A stretch of DNA of 64,000 nt from Betaproteobacteria bacterium. GTDB taxonomy: Bacteria > Pseudomonadota > Gammaproteobacteria > Burkholderiales > Usitatibacteraceae. Location of the stretch: NCBI GenBank assembly GCA_016720855.1, contig JADKJU010000002.1, positions 1,178,001 through 1,242,000 of the forward strand. The letters run 5' to 3'. The notes beneath the pieces are model-generated. The model had not been told where the DNA came from, made no database searches, and saw nothing but the letters and a program-made list of their open reading frames with translations. How positions within the stretch are numbered: the first letter of the stretch is position 1; each line of letters starts with the position of its first letter. Below, piece after piece: positions 26,301 through 33,958 of the stretch. The translations under genes were made by a program, and so were the position numbers.

Positions 26301-28918
26301 AGCAGATCGCGGACGAAGACCGCATCCTGTTCCAGTCGGTCGCTCGCGCCGTGCTGAGCGACAGGCGGGGAACGCTGGCCGAGCAGATCACGCGCGGCCT
26401 GGCCGAGGCGCGCGCACCGCACCTGAACCTGCCGCGCTTCACGCCCGCGCGAGTCGCCCGTGCGGAGCGTGCGGAAGACGCGGAGCCTGCACCGCGCGAG
26501 CTGATCCTGTCCAACCCCGTCGGCGGCTTTTCTCCGGACGGCACCGAATACGTCATCACGACTTCGCCCGGACGGGTGACGCCGGCGCCGTGGGTAAACG
26601 TGCTGGCCAATCCGCACTTCGGTACGGTCATTTCCGAAAGCGGGCTTGCCTACACGTGGAGCGAGAATGCCCACGAGTTCCGGCTCACGCCCTGGAACAA
26701 CGACCCGGTCACGGATTCGAGCGGCGAAGCCTTCTACATTCGCGACGAAGAAAGCGGGGAGTTCTGGTCCCCGACGGCGCTGCCCTGCCCGGGAGAGGCG
26801 CCTTACGTCACCCGGCACGGCTTCGGTTACAGCATTTTCGAGCACGCCGAGGGCGGAATCCACTCGGAGCTGCGGGTCTACGTGGACCTGGAGACGGCGG
26901 TCAAGTTTTCGGCGCTCACGGTATCGAACCGCTCGGGCCGCCCGCGCCGGCTCTCCGCGACGGGTTACGTCGAATGGGTGCTGGGAGACCTGCGGGCGAA
27001 AACGGCCATGCACGTGATCACCGAAATCGACTCGGCGAGCGGCGCTCTGTGCGCGCACAACGCCTACAACACCGAGCTGGCCGGGAAGACCGCATATTTC
27101 GATGTCGACGACACGACCCGCCGCTTCACGGGCGATCGCACCGAGTTCCTGGGTCGTAACGGGACCCTTGGCGATCCCGCCGCCCTGTCCCGCTCGCAGC
27201 TGTCGAACAAGGTGGGCGCGGCCCTGGATCCCTGCGGCGCGATCCAGGTGTCGTTCGAGCTTGCCGACGGGCAGGAACGCGAGATCGTCTTCCGGCTGGG
27301 CGTGGCGGAAAGACGGGGCGCGAATGATGCAGGCAGCGTGGCGCGCCGCTTGCGGGGATCGGCCGTGGCGCGAGGCGCATTGGAGAAGGTGCGGCAGTAC
27401 TGGAAGCGCACGCTCGGCGCGGTTCAGGTGGAAACGCCCGATCCGTCGCTGGACGTTCTGGCGAACGGCTGGCTCCTGTACCAGACCCTCGCGTGCCGGG
27501 TGTGGGCCCGCAGCGGCTACTACCAGTCGGGAGGCGCCTTCGGCTTTCGCGACCAGCTCCAGGACGTGATGGCGCTCATGCATGCCGAGCCTCGCCTCGC
27601 GCGCGAGCATCTGTTGCGCTGCGCGGCGCACCAGTTCAGCCAGGGCGACGTCCAGCATTGGTGGCATCCGCCGTCGGGACGGGGCGTGCGCACGCATTGC
27701 TCGGACGACTACCTCTGGCTAGCCTGGGCGACATGCCGCTACGTGCGGGTCACCGGGGATAGCGCGGTGCTCGATGAACCGGCCCACTTCCTCAAGGGCC
27801 GGCCGGTCCCTCCCGAAGCGGACTCCTACTACGACCTGCCCGGCCAGTCCGGCGAGTCGGCCAGCCTCTACCAGCATTGCGTGCGAGCCATCGAGCGGGG
27901 TTTCCGCTTCGGCGCGCACGGCCTGCCGCTGATCGGCTCCGGCGACTGGAACGATGGCATGAACACCGTGGGCGCGGCCGGCAAGGGCGAAAGCATCTGG
28001 CTGGGCTTCTTCCTCTACCAGGTGCTGGTGCAGTTCGCAAAGGTTGCGCGCGACCATTCAGACCCGAACTTCGCGCAGGTGTGCGAGAAGGAGGCGGCGC
28101 TCGTCCGTGCCAACATCGAGAAGCACGGCTGGGACGGCGAGTGGTACCGCCGCGCCTACTTTGATGACGGCTCGCCCCTCGGATCGGCGGCCGGCGCGGA
28201 ATGCCAGATCGATTCGATCGCGCAGAGCTGGTCGGTGCTTTCCGGTGCCGGCGATGAGGAGCGTTCGCTCAAGGCGATGCTGGCCGTGGACCGGCGCCTC
28301 GTCCGCCGGGAGCACGGCCTGGTGCAGTTGCTGGATCCGCCGTTCGACAAGCCGGGATCGAATCCCGGATACATCAAGGGCTACGTCCCGGGAGTGAGGG
28401 AGAACGGCGGCCAGTACACCCACGCGGCGATCTGGGCGGCCATGGCGTTCGCCGAACTGGGCGACAGCCGCCGCGCGTGGGAATTATTCAGCATGATCAA
28501 TCCCGTGAACCATGCCCTGACCGCCGGGACCGTCGCTACCTACAAGGTGGAGCCGTACGTGGTCGCGGCCGACGTCTACGCCGTCACTCCCCACATCGGG
28601 CGCGGCGGATGGACCTGGTACACGGGCTCAGCCGGCTGGATGTACAGGCTGATTGCGGAATCGCTTCTGGGATTGAGGCGCGAAGGAAACAAGCTGCGCC
28701 TCTTGCCGTGCCTGCCGGCGGAATGGGAAGGATTCAATCTGCGCTACCGGTACGGCGAGACCGTCTACCGTATCGCCGTGCTGAACGCGCGCGGCGCAAG
28801 CGCAGGCACGCGAGTGACGGTGGACGGCGTGGAACAACCCGACCCGGTGATTGCGCTCGTCGACGACCGCCAGGAACATTCAGTCGAAGTGGAACTTGAC
28901 CGCGAATCACCGCCTTGA
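20321..28918 (+). CDS. ndvB: cyclic beta-1,2-glucan synthase (NdvB/ChvB type)
   Basis: A 2865-residue inner-membrane enzyme that makes cyclic beta-1,2-glucan from UDP-glucose and delivers it to the periplasm. Order: cytosolic N-terminal region (1-410); two helices near 420-475; GT84 glycosyltransferase with Asp635/Asp637 (LDTDTQLPRG), LSHDLLEG (~749) and RRHRWIRGDWQ (780-790); more helices at ~825-880 and ~965-1005; a glycoamylase-like domain from ~1020 (FARKTWAFFDRF, DNYQEQP); two GH94-type beta-sandwich parts (~1560 and ~2070); and a C-terminal GH94 phosphorylase-like barrel with HCSDDYLW (~2460) that sets chain length. Length matches rhizobial and Brucella homologues. Single uninterrupted frame. 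The glucan typically helps osmoadaptation and host or surface interactions. Confidence 0.95.
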   Translation: MPLMQSKRVRWGEFWRGTGLAKSAGEAPLRAELFSADQMEEHGRTLAAAHKLSPRRTRNRLLARLADNEAVLVGAGNLLKSALETNQRIAPAGEWLLDNFYLIEEQVRTARRHLPKAYSRELPRLLSGPSSGLPRAYDIALAAISHGDGRVDPESLRRFVAAYQTVTALKLGELWAIPIMLRLALIENLRRVSARIAAGTTERNRADVWADQMMEVAEQDPKSLILVTADMARSNPPMVSSFVAELARRLQGQSRALALPLTWIEQRLSESSLTIEQLVQSETQEQAADQVSMSNSIGSLRFLGAVDWREFVESMSIVERQLREDPVYVAMDFATRDRYRHVVEKVAKASPLSEGEVAGQAMRLVREASTGLPSHGEVDARASHVGFYLIDKGSLRLEHAAQVKVSAAEGLRRMGRRHSLLLYLGAIALFTGILAAGLMAMAYDEAAPDALLAMIGILSLLATSHLAVALVNRLATSFIAPHPLPRLDFSAGIPPHCRTLVVVPAMLTGAMAIEDLVEALEVRFLANRDDNLYFALLTDHKDAGEETLPEDAPLAQLARTRIEALNRKYGKGSFFLFHRARRWNPQERCWMGYERKRGKLAELNALLRGGSKGLFALVVGDTRLLANVKYVITLDTDTQLPRGAAQQLVATMAHPLNRPRYDEARQYVAEGYGILQPRMAVSLPGTSRSRYSRLCGSEPGIDPYTRTVSDVYQDLFGEGSFIGKGIYDVEAFERSLKGRFPENQILSHDLLEGCYVRSGLLSDVQLYEEYPDRYSADVKRRHRWIRGDWQIAQWLLSRVPGSGDRGSRGRANPLSGLSQWKIFDNLRRSVVPAALTLMLLAGWTILSPAWFWTVSVLGIMLAPPALASIVELLYKPADAPLGLHLAAAMRSAGRNFALATFALACLPHEAFFSLHAIARTAVRMLVTRTRLLEWTASSESDQSGTQGGHGEFAATLRLMWIGPVIACATAIPLAAFRPAALAVAAPILLLWLASPAIAWWLGRPRARRDSALTADETAFLRRFARKTWAFFDRFVGPGDHWLPPDNYQEQPAAVLAHRTSPTNMGFALLANLSAYDFGYITGGRLVERTAKTLATMQALERYQGHFYNWYDTLSLKPLPPLYISSVDSGNLACHLLTLRPGLAALCDATILGARWLEGFCDTLGLLGDNRSVQELETARRTPPTTLRTARAVVEKLAARAAEIAAGADAIAGSDMQEWSQALARQCGDVLGELAFLFPDASSEFPRAGAIPTLRELAALDGETGQRARMRIGEIERLGCQAGELAAMEYDFLFDSDRKLLSIGYNVAEDRRDSSFYDLLASEARAASFVAIAQGMLPQENWFALGRVLTSASGESALLSWSGSMFEYLMPLLVMPAYEDTLLDQTCRAAVQRQIAYGNQRGVPWGMSESGYNAVDSSFNYQYRAFGVPGLGLKRGLTEDLVVAPYASALALMVAPAQACANLQRLAGAGLEGTFGFYEAIDYTPSRLPRGQSSAVVHSYMAHHQGMILLSLDGLVLDRPMQKRFASEPLFQATMLLLQERIPKPTAFHSSTAGQFDMLARSSGPELPVRVLASADTPIPEVQLLSNGRYHVMVTNAGGGYSRWKDMAVTRWREDSTCDNWGAFCYLRDVASGEFWSSAHQPTLKRPDSYEAIFSEARAEFRRSDHDYETHTEIVVSPEDDIELRRLRITNRARTRRTIEVTSYAEVVLASPAADALHPGFSNLFVQTEILGDRQAILCTRRPRSATEEAPWMFHLMAVHGADAGRISYETDRARFIGRARTVASPQAMTGPEALSGSQGSVLDPIVAIRQGITLDPGQSATVDMVSGVGESRDACLTLVGKYHDRNLADRVFDLAWTHNWVTLRQINASESDAQLYGRLASSVLYANSSLRGEPGVLQRNRRGQSGLWGYAISGDLPIVLLQIADAENIELVRQLVQAHAYWRLKGLAVDLVIWNEDHAGYRQALQEQIVGLIAAGIEAHVGERPGGIFVRRAEQIADEDRILFQSVARAVLSDRRGTLAEQITRGLAEARAPHLNLPRFTPARVARAERAEDAEPAPRELILSNPVGGFSPDGTEYVITTSPGRVTPAPWVNVLANPHFGTVISESGLAYTWSENAHEFRLTPWNNDPVTDSSGEAFYIRDEESGEFWSPTALPCPGEAPYVTRHGFGYSIFEHAEGGIHSELRVYVDLETAVKFSALTVSNRSGRPRRLSATGYVEWVLGDLRAKTAMHVITEIDSASGALCAHNAYNTELAGKTAYFDVDDTTRRFTGDRTEFLGRNGTLGDPAALSRSQLSNKVGAALDPCGAIQVSFELADGQEREIVFRLGVAERRGANDAGSVARRLRGSAVARGALEKVRQYWKRTLGAVQVETPDPSLDVLANGWLLYQTLACRVWARSGYYQSGGAFGFRDQLQDVMALMHAEPRLAREHLLRCAAHQFSQGDVQHWWHPPSGRGVRTHCSDDYLWLAWATCRYVRVTGDSAVLDEPAHFLKGRPVPPEADSYYDLPGQSGESASLYQHCVRAIERGFRFGAHGLPLIGSGDWNDGMNTVGAAGKGESIWLGFFLYQVLVQFAKVARDHSDPNFAQVCEKEAALVRANIEKHGWDGEWYRRAYFDDGSPLGSAAGAECQIDSIAQSWSVLSGAGDEERSLKAMLAVDRRLVRREHGLVQLLDPPFDKPGSNPGYIKGYVPGVRENGGQYTHAAIWAAMAFAELGDSRRAWELFSMINPVNHALTAGTVATYKVEPYVVAADVYAVTPHIGRGGWTWYTGSAGWMYRLIAESLLGLRREGNKLRLLPCLPAEWEGFNLRYRYGETVYRIAVLNARGASAGTRVTVDGVEQPDPVIALVDDRQEHSVEVELDRESPP

Positions 28919-28985
28919 GCCGAGCGATGTGCGGGCATTCGATGCCGGATTGCGCTCGCCTCGAGTTCGCGTGTAGTGTGATCCG

Positions 28986-29489
28986 GTGACCCGTTTCGCC
29001 ATTCTCTTCTTCGTCATCGTGACCGCGCTCTTCGCCGCGGAGCTGACCGTTCCCGCCCAGAGCGCCCTGGTGATTCCCTGGACCGAAGGACTCGCGCGCC
29101 TGAGCGCGGGGCTGGCCACGCTCATCGACCCGCAGGTCGTCGCCTACGGCAAGATCCTGCAAAGCACCAGGAACGGCTTCGCGGTCTCCATCGAGGCGGG
29201 ATGCAACGGGATCGAGGCGGCGCTCATCCTGATCGCGGCCATGCTCGCCTTCCCCGCGCCGTGGAAGCACCGGCTGATCGGGATAGCCGTCGGCCTCGTC
29301 GCCATCCAGGCGCTCAACGTCGTGCGTGTCGTGAGCCTCTTCTACCTGGGCCAGTGGAGCATGAGCGCCTTCGAATGGGCGCACCTGTACCTGTGGCAGG
29401 CGCTCATCATGCTCGACGTGCTGGTCGTCTGGCTGATCTGGATCCGGACGGTGCCGGAAAGAGCGGGGTCGCCGGTACATGCGGCCTGA
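28986..29489 (+). CDS. xrtH: exosortase H
   Basis: A 167-residue multi-pass membrane transpeptidase of the exosortase/archaeosortase superfamily. The catalytic triad is visible: Cys73 (IEAGCNGIEA), Arg114 (NVVRVVSLFY) and His133 (EWAHLYLWQ). Its small size and the neighbouring partner gene fit exosortase H, the type dedicated to proteins with an IPTL-CTERM tail. It would cut the tail of its substrates on the outer face of the inner membrane and pass them to an envelope glycolipid or export route. Starts at GTG 28986. A target with this tail is encoded convergently at 30158-31012. The stop overlaps the next gene by 11 bp. Confidence 0.9.
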   Translation: MTRFAILFFVIVTALFAAELTVPAQSALVIPWTEGLARLSAGLATLIDPQVVAYGKILQSTRNGFAVSIEAGCNGIEAALILIAAMLAFPAPWKHRLIGIAVGLVAIQALNVVRVVSLFYLGQWSMSAFEWAHLYLWQALIMLDVLVVWLIWIRTVPERAGSPVHAA

Positions 29490-30078
29490 CGACGCGCTCG
29501 GCGGATTTGTCCTCAGGTCGGTGCTCTGGCTGCCGGTCTGCTTTGCGGCGTGGTACTGGAGCGCACCGCTCCTCGCCTTCTTCGTCGGCCCCCTGGCGCG
29601 GGCGTTCGTCGACGGATTCCAGTCCGGCCTGGTGACCGTTCTGGAGCAGACGGGAAGGAACCTGGCTTTCGTGACCCGCATCACGGTGACGGCCAGCAAT
29701 GGAGAGATCGGGTTCCTCGTGCCCGAGGTCGATTCGCTCCTGTACACCTACGGGCTTGCCCTCTTCGCTGCCCTGATGCTGGCTGCGCGCGCAAAGGCCT
29801 GGATGCTTCTCGTCGGCGCGGTGGCCCTCCTGCCATTCCAGGCCTGGGGGGTCGCCTTCGATGTCCTGGTGCAGATCGGCGTGAAGGCCGGCCCGGATGT
29901 CGCCGGGCAGGCGGGATTGATCGGCTGGAAGCGCGAGGCGATCGCGCTGGGCTACCAGCTCGGCGGGCTCATTTTCCCGACCCTGATTCCGGTCGTGCTA
30001 TGGGTGGCGTTCAACAGGCCGTTCCTGGAGAACGTGCTGGGCTCTCGAGCGAAAAGCCTTGGCACGGGTACGCCATAG
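29479..30078 (+). CDS. exosortase H-associated membrane protein
   Basis: 199 residues with about four hydrophobic helices (~12-40, 88-125, 165-185) and a periplasmic-type segment (GFQSGLVTVLEQTGRNLAFVTRITVT ... EVDSLLYTYGLALFAAL, broken by polar residues). It overlaps xrtH by 11 bp, and known XrtH loci carry a membrane protein of this size directly downstream. Role: presumably an accessory of the sorting reaction; the mechanism is unknown. The assignment rests on gene order, size and topology. Confidence 0.8.
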   Translation: MRPDDALGGFVLRSVLWLPVCFAAWYWSAPLLAFFVGPLARAFVDGFQSGLVTVLEQTGRNLAFVTRITVTASNGEIGFLVPEVDSLLYTYGLALFAALMLAARAKAWMLLVGAVALLPFQAWGVAFDVLVQIGVKAGPDVAGQAGLIGWKREAIALGYQLGGLIFPTLIPVVLWVAFNRPFLENVLGSRAKSLGTGTP

Positions 30079-30104
30079 CCCGGCGATTCGACGCCTCGCA
30101 TGTG

Positions 30105-30130
30105 ACAAGGGGCGCTTTCGCGCCCCTTGT
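30105..30130. terminator. hairpin between convergent sorting genes
   Basis: Perfect 10-bp inverted repeat (ACAAGGGGCG / CGCCCCTTGT), extended by one C-G pair to a four-base loop. It separates the exosortase operon from the convergent IPTL-CTERM gene. There is no T-tract, so it may act as a weak or mRNA-stabilising terminator. Confidence 0.65.
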
Positions 30131-30157
30131 GCGTGCCGCGTTGGAGAACCGGCGACC

Positions 30158-31012
30158 CTAGGTGTTACGCCTGCGAATCGCCGCGAAACCGGCGGCCGCG
30201 AGCAGCATCGCCAGCGCGATCATCGCCCACTCCGACAGCGTGGGAACGCCCGAGGCCCCGCCCGCCGGACCGCCGCCAGCGGGGACGAAAGGTGGCGGCA
30301 CACCGCCCATGCCGCCGCCAGCGCCGCACGCGGCAAAGGACACGTTGTTGTTATCCAGCGTCACCGCGGCAGTTCGCGCCAAGGCTCGCCCGACCAGGTT
30401 GGAGCCGTTGGCCATGGTGATGGCCGATTGCGCAAGGATGTTTCCTTTCATCTGACTGCCTACACCAATCGTTGCGGAGGTGCCGATTCGCCATTGCGCG
30501 CCGCAAGCGTTACCGCCATTGATGAAGTTGACGTTGCCCGCGGTCGTGAGCGTGCTTCCTGTCTTGAAGGTCCAGACCGCATTGGGGTTGCCCTGGGCGT
30601 CGAGAGTGAGGTTTCCCGTCAATTGAGCTGACGTCGCAAAGCAATAGACGCCGGGAACGAGCGTGAGTCCACCCAGATCGATGCCGGTCAAGTCAGCTGT
30701 GCACGCAAGGCCAGTCAAGGTATTGAACGCGGTCGTGAGGTCATTCTGCGCGGCAAGCGACGTCGCATCGGCTGCATGCATCACTCCAGCGATTGCGCAC
30801 GGAACGGGGATGCCAACGATCGCCGCCCCTGGGCTGGTGCCCACATCTCCCGTGAGGGAGGACGCGCCGACGCAGGTCACCGTCGGGCCGGCCAGGACCG
30901 CGAAGGGAACCAGGCTCGCGCCCAGGTATTGCTGGGCGAATGTCGAGGTGGAAACCAGAAGAAGCGTGGCGAAGCCTGTGCCCGCCATGACGAGCAGATT
31001 CTTAAGGTGCAT
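30158..31012 (-). CDS. ice-binding-like (DUF3494) protein with IPTL-CTERM sorting signal
   Basis: 284 residues. Signal peptide with cleavage after STFAQ (~27). Residues ~28-228 follow the DUF3494 ice-binding / adhesin pattern: LGASLVPFAVLAGPTVTC, TGDVGTSPGAAIVG, LTGLACTADL, LVPGVYCFATSAQL, TLDAQGNPNAVWTFKTGSTL and ATIGVGSQMKGNILAQSAITM. A Gly/Pro linker leads to VPTLSEW at 256-262, a hydrophobic helix and an RRR-containing end: the IPTL-CTERM signal recognised by exosortase H. The matching sorting enzyme is encoded 80 bp away on the opposite strand. Likely a surface protein for ice binding or adhesion. ATG 31012 chosen because it opens the signal peptide. Confidence 0.9.
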   Translation of the reverse strand: MHLKNLLVMAGTGFATLLLVSTSTFAQQYLGASLVPFAVLAGPTVTCVGASSLTGDVGTSPGAAIVGIPVPCAIAGVMHAADATSLAAQNDLTTAFNTLTGLACTADLTGIDLGGLTLVPGVYCFATSAQLTGNLTLDAQGNPNAVWTFKTGSTLTTAGNVNFINGGNACGAQWRIGTSATIGVGSQMKGNILAQSAITMANGSNLVGRALARTAAVTLDNNNVSFAACGAGGGMGGVPPPFVPAGGGPAGGASGVPTLSEWAMIALAMLLAAAGFAAIRRRNT

Positions 31013-31346
31013 TGACAATCTCCATGTTGGCCAAGTCACCTGCGCGGGAAATCCCTTGCCGTATTTGCGATGGCGCCATGGCGGTGTCGTGGATGGCGAA
31101 GGTCGGCAATTGTTCGCTCTCCACCGGATGAGGCAATGGACATTTGATCGCCGTTGGCCGGCGCTGTCCGTGCGCTGGCGAACATTTCCATCCGCGGTCG
31201 CACCTTGCCTTGGCGCCGCTGTGGCCCCGCTGGATCGCGTCCTCGACGGGCGCTGGCGGAAGCGAAGTTCGCTGGCGCACAGACTGCTTCCTGCAATCGC
31301 GCTATAGGTATGCACTCCGGTTGCCCGGATCCCTTCGGAGAATCGC
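31013..31346. other. 334-bp divergent intergenic region
   Basis: Separates the IPTL-CTERM gene (leftward) from the DUF3096 gene (rightward), so it should contain both promoters. Short open frames on both strands have no protein-like features. A CTATAGGTATG stretch near 31302-31312 could be a -10 region for the rightward gene. I see no riboswitch, repeat or RNA gene. Confidence 0.5.
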
Positions 31347-31502
31347 ATGAACATGACACTCGCCATCGGCCCCTTGGTTTCCTTGATCGCAGGCATCCTC
31401 ATCCTGGCCGTGCCGCGGCTTCTGAATTACATCGTCGCCATCTACTTGATCGTCATCGGCGTGCTCGGGCTCTTCGGCGCGGGTGGATTTCACCTCCGGT
31501 AG
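31347..31502 (+). CDS. DUF3096-family small membrane protein
   Basis: 51 residues, two hydrophobic segments separated by a short Pro/Arg turn: LAIGPLVSLIAGILILAVP, then RLLNYIVAIYLIVIGVLGLFG. The 'PLVSLIAGILIL.VPRLLNYIVAIYLI.IG..GL' layout is characteristic of DUF3096. Shine-Dalgarno CGGAGAA lies seven bases before the ATG. Function unknown; such proteins often accompany YihY, CsbD and other stress-related genes, as they do here. Confidence 0.88.
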   Translation: MNMTLAIGPLVSLIAGILILAVPRLLNYIVAIYLIVIGVLGLFGAGGFHLR

Positions 31503-31568
31503 GGGCATGCAAGTCGACAGTCCGACCAGGCAACCCGAGCGGCGTGCGTGAGGCCGGCCACAGGACCT

Positions 31569-32489
31569 ATGTTTTCCGGATTTGCACATCGACTGGCGAG
31601 GCGAACGCCCGCCTGGCTGGCCCGCCACCGGGACGTTCTCGCGGCGTCGGTGAGGGCCTGGGTCAACCACCGCGCCGACAGCAAGGGTGCGGCGCTGGCC
31701 TTCTACACGCTGTTTTCGATGACGCCGATCCTGGTAATGGCGATTGCGGTTGCCGGGTATTTCTTCGGCGCAGAGGCCGCGCAGGGCGAGATCATTGCCC
31801 AGGTATCGAGCCTCGTGGGACCCAACGGGGCCCAGGCGATCCAGGCCCTGCTGGTCGCCGCGCGCAACCCCGCGTCCGGGCTGCTGGCAACGATGGTGGC
31901 GAGCGTGGTGTTCCTGGTGGCCGCGACCACCGTCTTCGTGGAGCTGAAAAGCAGTCTCGACGAGTTGTGGGGAATCGATCCGCGCGCCAAGCCGGTGCAG
32001 GCCCGCTCGGCGTTCGGCCTCATCCTGCAGACCCGGCTGCTGGCCTTCGGGCTGGTGCTCGTCCTCGCCTTCCTCCTGCTGATTTCGCTGGTCGTGAGCG
32101 CCGGGCTGTCCGTGGTCGAAAGCCGCGCGGCAGTCCTCTGGGGCGGTTCCGCCGTGGCCCTGCAGGCGGCATCGTCGATCATCTCGCTGGGCGTCGTCGC
32201 GTGCCTCTTCGCCGTGATCTACAAGATGCTGCCGGATGCGCCGCTCTCGTGGCGAGACGTCTGGAGCGGGGCGGCGTTCACTTCCGCGCTGTTCAGCCTC
32301 GGCAAGTATGCGATCGGCCTGTATATCGGCGGCAGCGGGATCGCCTCGAGCTTCGGCGCGGCGGGCTCGGTCATCGCGCTCCTGCTGTGGGTCTACTACT
32401 CGGCGCAGATCTTCTTCTTCGGCGCGGAGTTCACGCGCCAGTACGCGCTGCGGGTTGGCAGCCTGCGGCAATTCCGGCCGCTTTCCTAG
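31569..32489 (+). CDS. YihY/BrkB-family inner-membrane protein
   Basis: About 306 residues from ATG 31569, which has AGGA five bases upstream; a GTG at 31548 would add seven residues. The family signature RADSKGAALAFYTLFSMTPIL occurs near residue 35, with the first helix. Six helices in all, the last ending IALLLWVYYSAQIFFFGAEFTRQYA, also typical. Called 'virulence factor BrkB' or wrongly 'RNase BN' in old annotation; the real role is unknown, possibly an envelope lipid or solute transporter. Confidence 0.93.
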   Translation: MFSGFAHRLARRTPAWLARHRDVLAASVRAWVNHRADSKGAALAFYTLFSMTPILVMAIAVAGYFFGAEAAQGEIIAQVSSLVGPNGAQAIQALLVAARNPASGLLATMVASVVFLVAATTVFVELKSSLDELWGIDPRAKPVQARSAFGLILQTRLLAFGLVLVLAFLLLISLVVSAGLSVVESRAAVLWGGSAVALQAASSIISLGVVACLFAVIYKMLPDAPLSWRDVWSGAAFTSALFSLGKYAIGLYIGGSGIASSFGAAGSVIALLLWVYYSAQIFFFGAEFTRQYALRVGSLRQFRPLS

Positions 32490-32516
32490 GCGGCCGGGTT
32501 CGCACGGCGGGTGTCG

Positions 32517-32738
32517 CTATCCCTTCTTGCCGCCGAAGACCAGGAGCAATCCACCGACCACGATCGCTCCGACACCCGCCCAGACCGGGATGTTGACGGT
32601 TTCCTTGTCCTTGACCGACAACTCGATGGGGCCCAGCTTCATCTCGTGGGTTTCCTTGGTGTAGCTGAAGCTGCCATAGGCCAGGCCGAGAGCGCCGGCG
32701 ACGATCAGTGCGATTGCGATGGCTTTAAGTGCGTCCAT
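32517..32738 (-). CDS. small two-helix membrane protein, conserved hypothetical
   Basis: 73 residues: N-terminal helix (AIAIALIVAGALGLAYGSF), a central polar loop (SYTKETHEMKLGPIELSVKDKETVN) and a C-terminal helix (VWAGVGAIVVGGLLLVF) ending GGKKG. The KETHEMKLGPIELSV loop looks conserved in proteobacterial proteins of this size, but I know no family name. A GAGGAGAAG Shine-Dalgarno precedes the ATG. It converges on the YihY gene. Confidence 0.8.
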   Translation of the reverse strand: MDALKAIAIALIVAGALGLAYGSFSYTKETHEMKLGPIELSVKDKETVNIPVWAGVGAIVVGGLLLVFGGKKG

Positions 32739-33222
32739 GTCTTCTCCTCGAGAGCGATGTCACGGTTCAGGATGCGGTGCCCCAGGCACTTCGGCCAAGC
32801 GAAGGGCAATCGGAATGCCGTCGCTCGTACCCGAACGGCGGTTGAGGCTGGGCCGGCGCGCCGACAGACTGGAGCTGGGCGGGGATCGATTCACGCTTGG
32901 AGGTCGTGGGCATGGGTCATGGGCACATTCCGGTCGGGGCGCGGTGACTCCACCGACCCAAGGCTAGTCTAGGAGTCCGGACTTGCTTCATCTGTGCGCC
33001 CGCGCACGGATCGCATCGTCGCGAATCGAAAGCGGGCAGGCGCTCCGCCTGGAGCCGGCGCCTGTGTTGCGCACCGTACAGACCGGCACGGCCATCGCGC
33101 GGCAAGCTGGACGCACTTCAGAGAGGAACTCCGCAATGCGGCAGCCTCGCCACGCCGGCAACGGCGCATCACGGCCCCTCAAGTTCGCAGCGACATGCAG
33201 CTCTCAACCGGAGAAACGCATC
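32739..33222. other. 484-bp intergenic region
   Basis: Lies between the divergent small membrane protein and crystallin genes. An open frame from 32983 runs in phase into the crystallin gene but encodes Arg/Ser-rich, non-protein-like sequence, so I treat it as leader. No repeat, RNA gene or clear promoter could be picked out. Confidence 0.5.
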
Positions 33223-33873
33223 ATGAAAAGCAGGCTTCGTTACATCCCCCTGGCCATCGGCCTCGCCATGGCCGGCAGTGCCTTTGCCAACGTCACGTTC
33301 TACGAACGCGAGAATTTTTCGGGACGGGAGATCACCCTAAACCAGTCCGCGGCCAATTTCGACAACATGGGGTTCAATGATCGCGCCCGCTCGGCGGTCG
33401 TCAACAGCGGCCAATGGGAAGTGTGCGTCGACGCCGGGTTCAACGGCGAGTGCCAGGTGATCGGGCCCGGGCGATATCCGGATCTCGGCGGGATGGCGAA
33501 GCGCATCAGTTCCGTGCGGCCGGTTTCGGACTCCATGTCGCAGCGCGGGCACGAAGGCCAGAGGCATGGTGGCGACCGCAGGGCGCGCGCCATGCTGTTC
33601 GAGGGCCAGAATCTCTCGGGACGTTCGTTCGCGCTCAAGAGCGGCATGATCTCGAATCTCGACGGCACCGGATTCAACGACCGGGCGTCGTCGTTGCGCG
33701 TCGAAAGCGGCTACTGGGTCTTCTGCAGTGACGCCAACTTCGGCGGCGAATGCCGCACGTTCGGCCCCGGGGACTACGCCAGCCTGCCGTCGGGTCTTGA
33801 CGAGAGGATCTCGTCTGGCCGCCGCATTTCGGACGAATACCCGTACAGCCAGAAGCCGAACTGGCAGCGCTAG
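33223..33873 (+). CDS. secreted protein with two beta/gamma-crystallin domains
   Basis: 216 residues with a signal peptide (cleavage after GSAFA, ~22). Domain 1 (~23-103) starts NVTFYERENFSGREITL; domain 2 (~123-205) starts RAMLFEGQNLSGRSFAL. Each has two Greek-key motifs. Calcium-site signatures are intact in domain 2 (NDRASS and DERISS) but altered in domain 1 (NDRARS and AKRISS), suggesting unequal Ca2+ affinity. A paralogue with one such domain fused to a glycine zipper is at 11268-12074. Microbial crystallins are usually Ca2+-stabilised envelope or extracellular proteins. ATG 33223 follows a GGAGAAAC site. Confidence 0.88.
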   Translation: MKSRLRYIPLAIGLAMAGSAFANVTFYERENFSGREITLNQSAANFDNMGFNDRARSAVVNSGQWEVCVDAGFNGECQVIGPGRYPDLGGMAKRISSVRPVSDSMSQRGHEGQRHGGDRRARAMLFEGQNLSGRSFALKSGMISNLDGTGFNDRASSLRVESGYWVFCSDANFGGECRTFGPGDYASLPSGLDERISSGRRISDEYPYSQKPNWQR

Positions 33874-33890
33874 ACGTTCAGATGAAGAAG

Positions 33891-33933
33891 GCCCGCGGAA
33901 CGCCTTGATGGCGCTCCGCGGGCTTCCCTTTTC
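33891..33933. terminator. bidirectional intrinsic terminator
   Basis: A 14-bp stem with one mismatch (GCCCGCGGAACGCC paired with GGCGCTCCGCGGGC) around a TTGAT-type loop, followed by a CCCTTTT tract. It lies between the convergent crystallin and CsbD genes. Confidence 0.8.
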
Positions 33934-33958
33934 TGCTTGCTGCTGCCAATTCCCTGCG

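Noticed and set aside
31013..31160. Possible riboswitch (cyclic di-GMP type) ahead of the ice-binding gene
   Set aside because: I could not find the conserved core or pairing pattern of any riboswitch class that I know.
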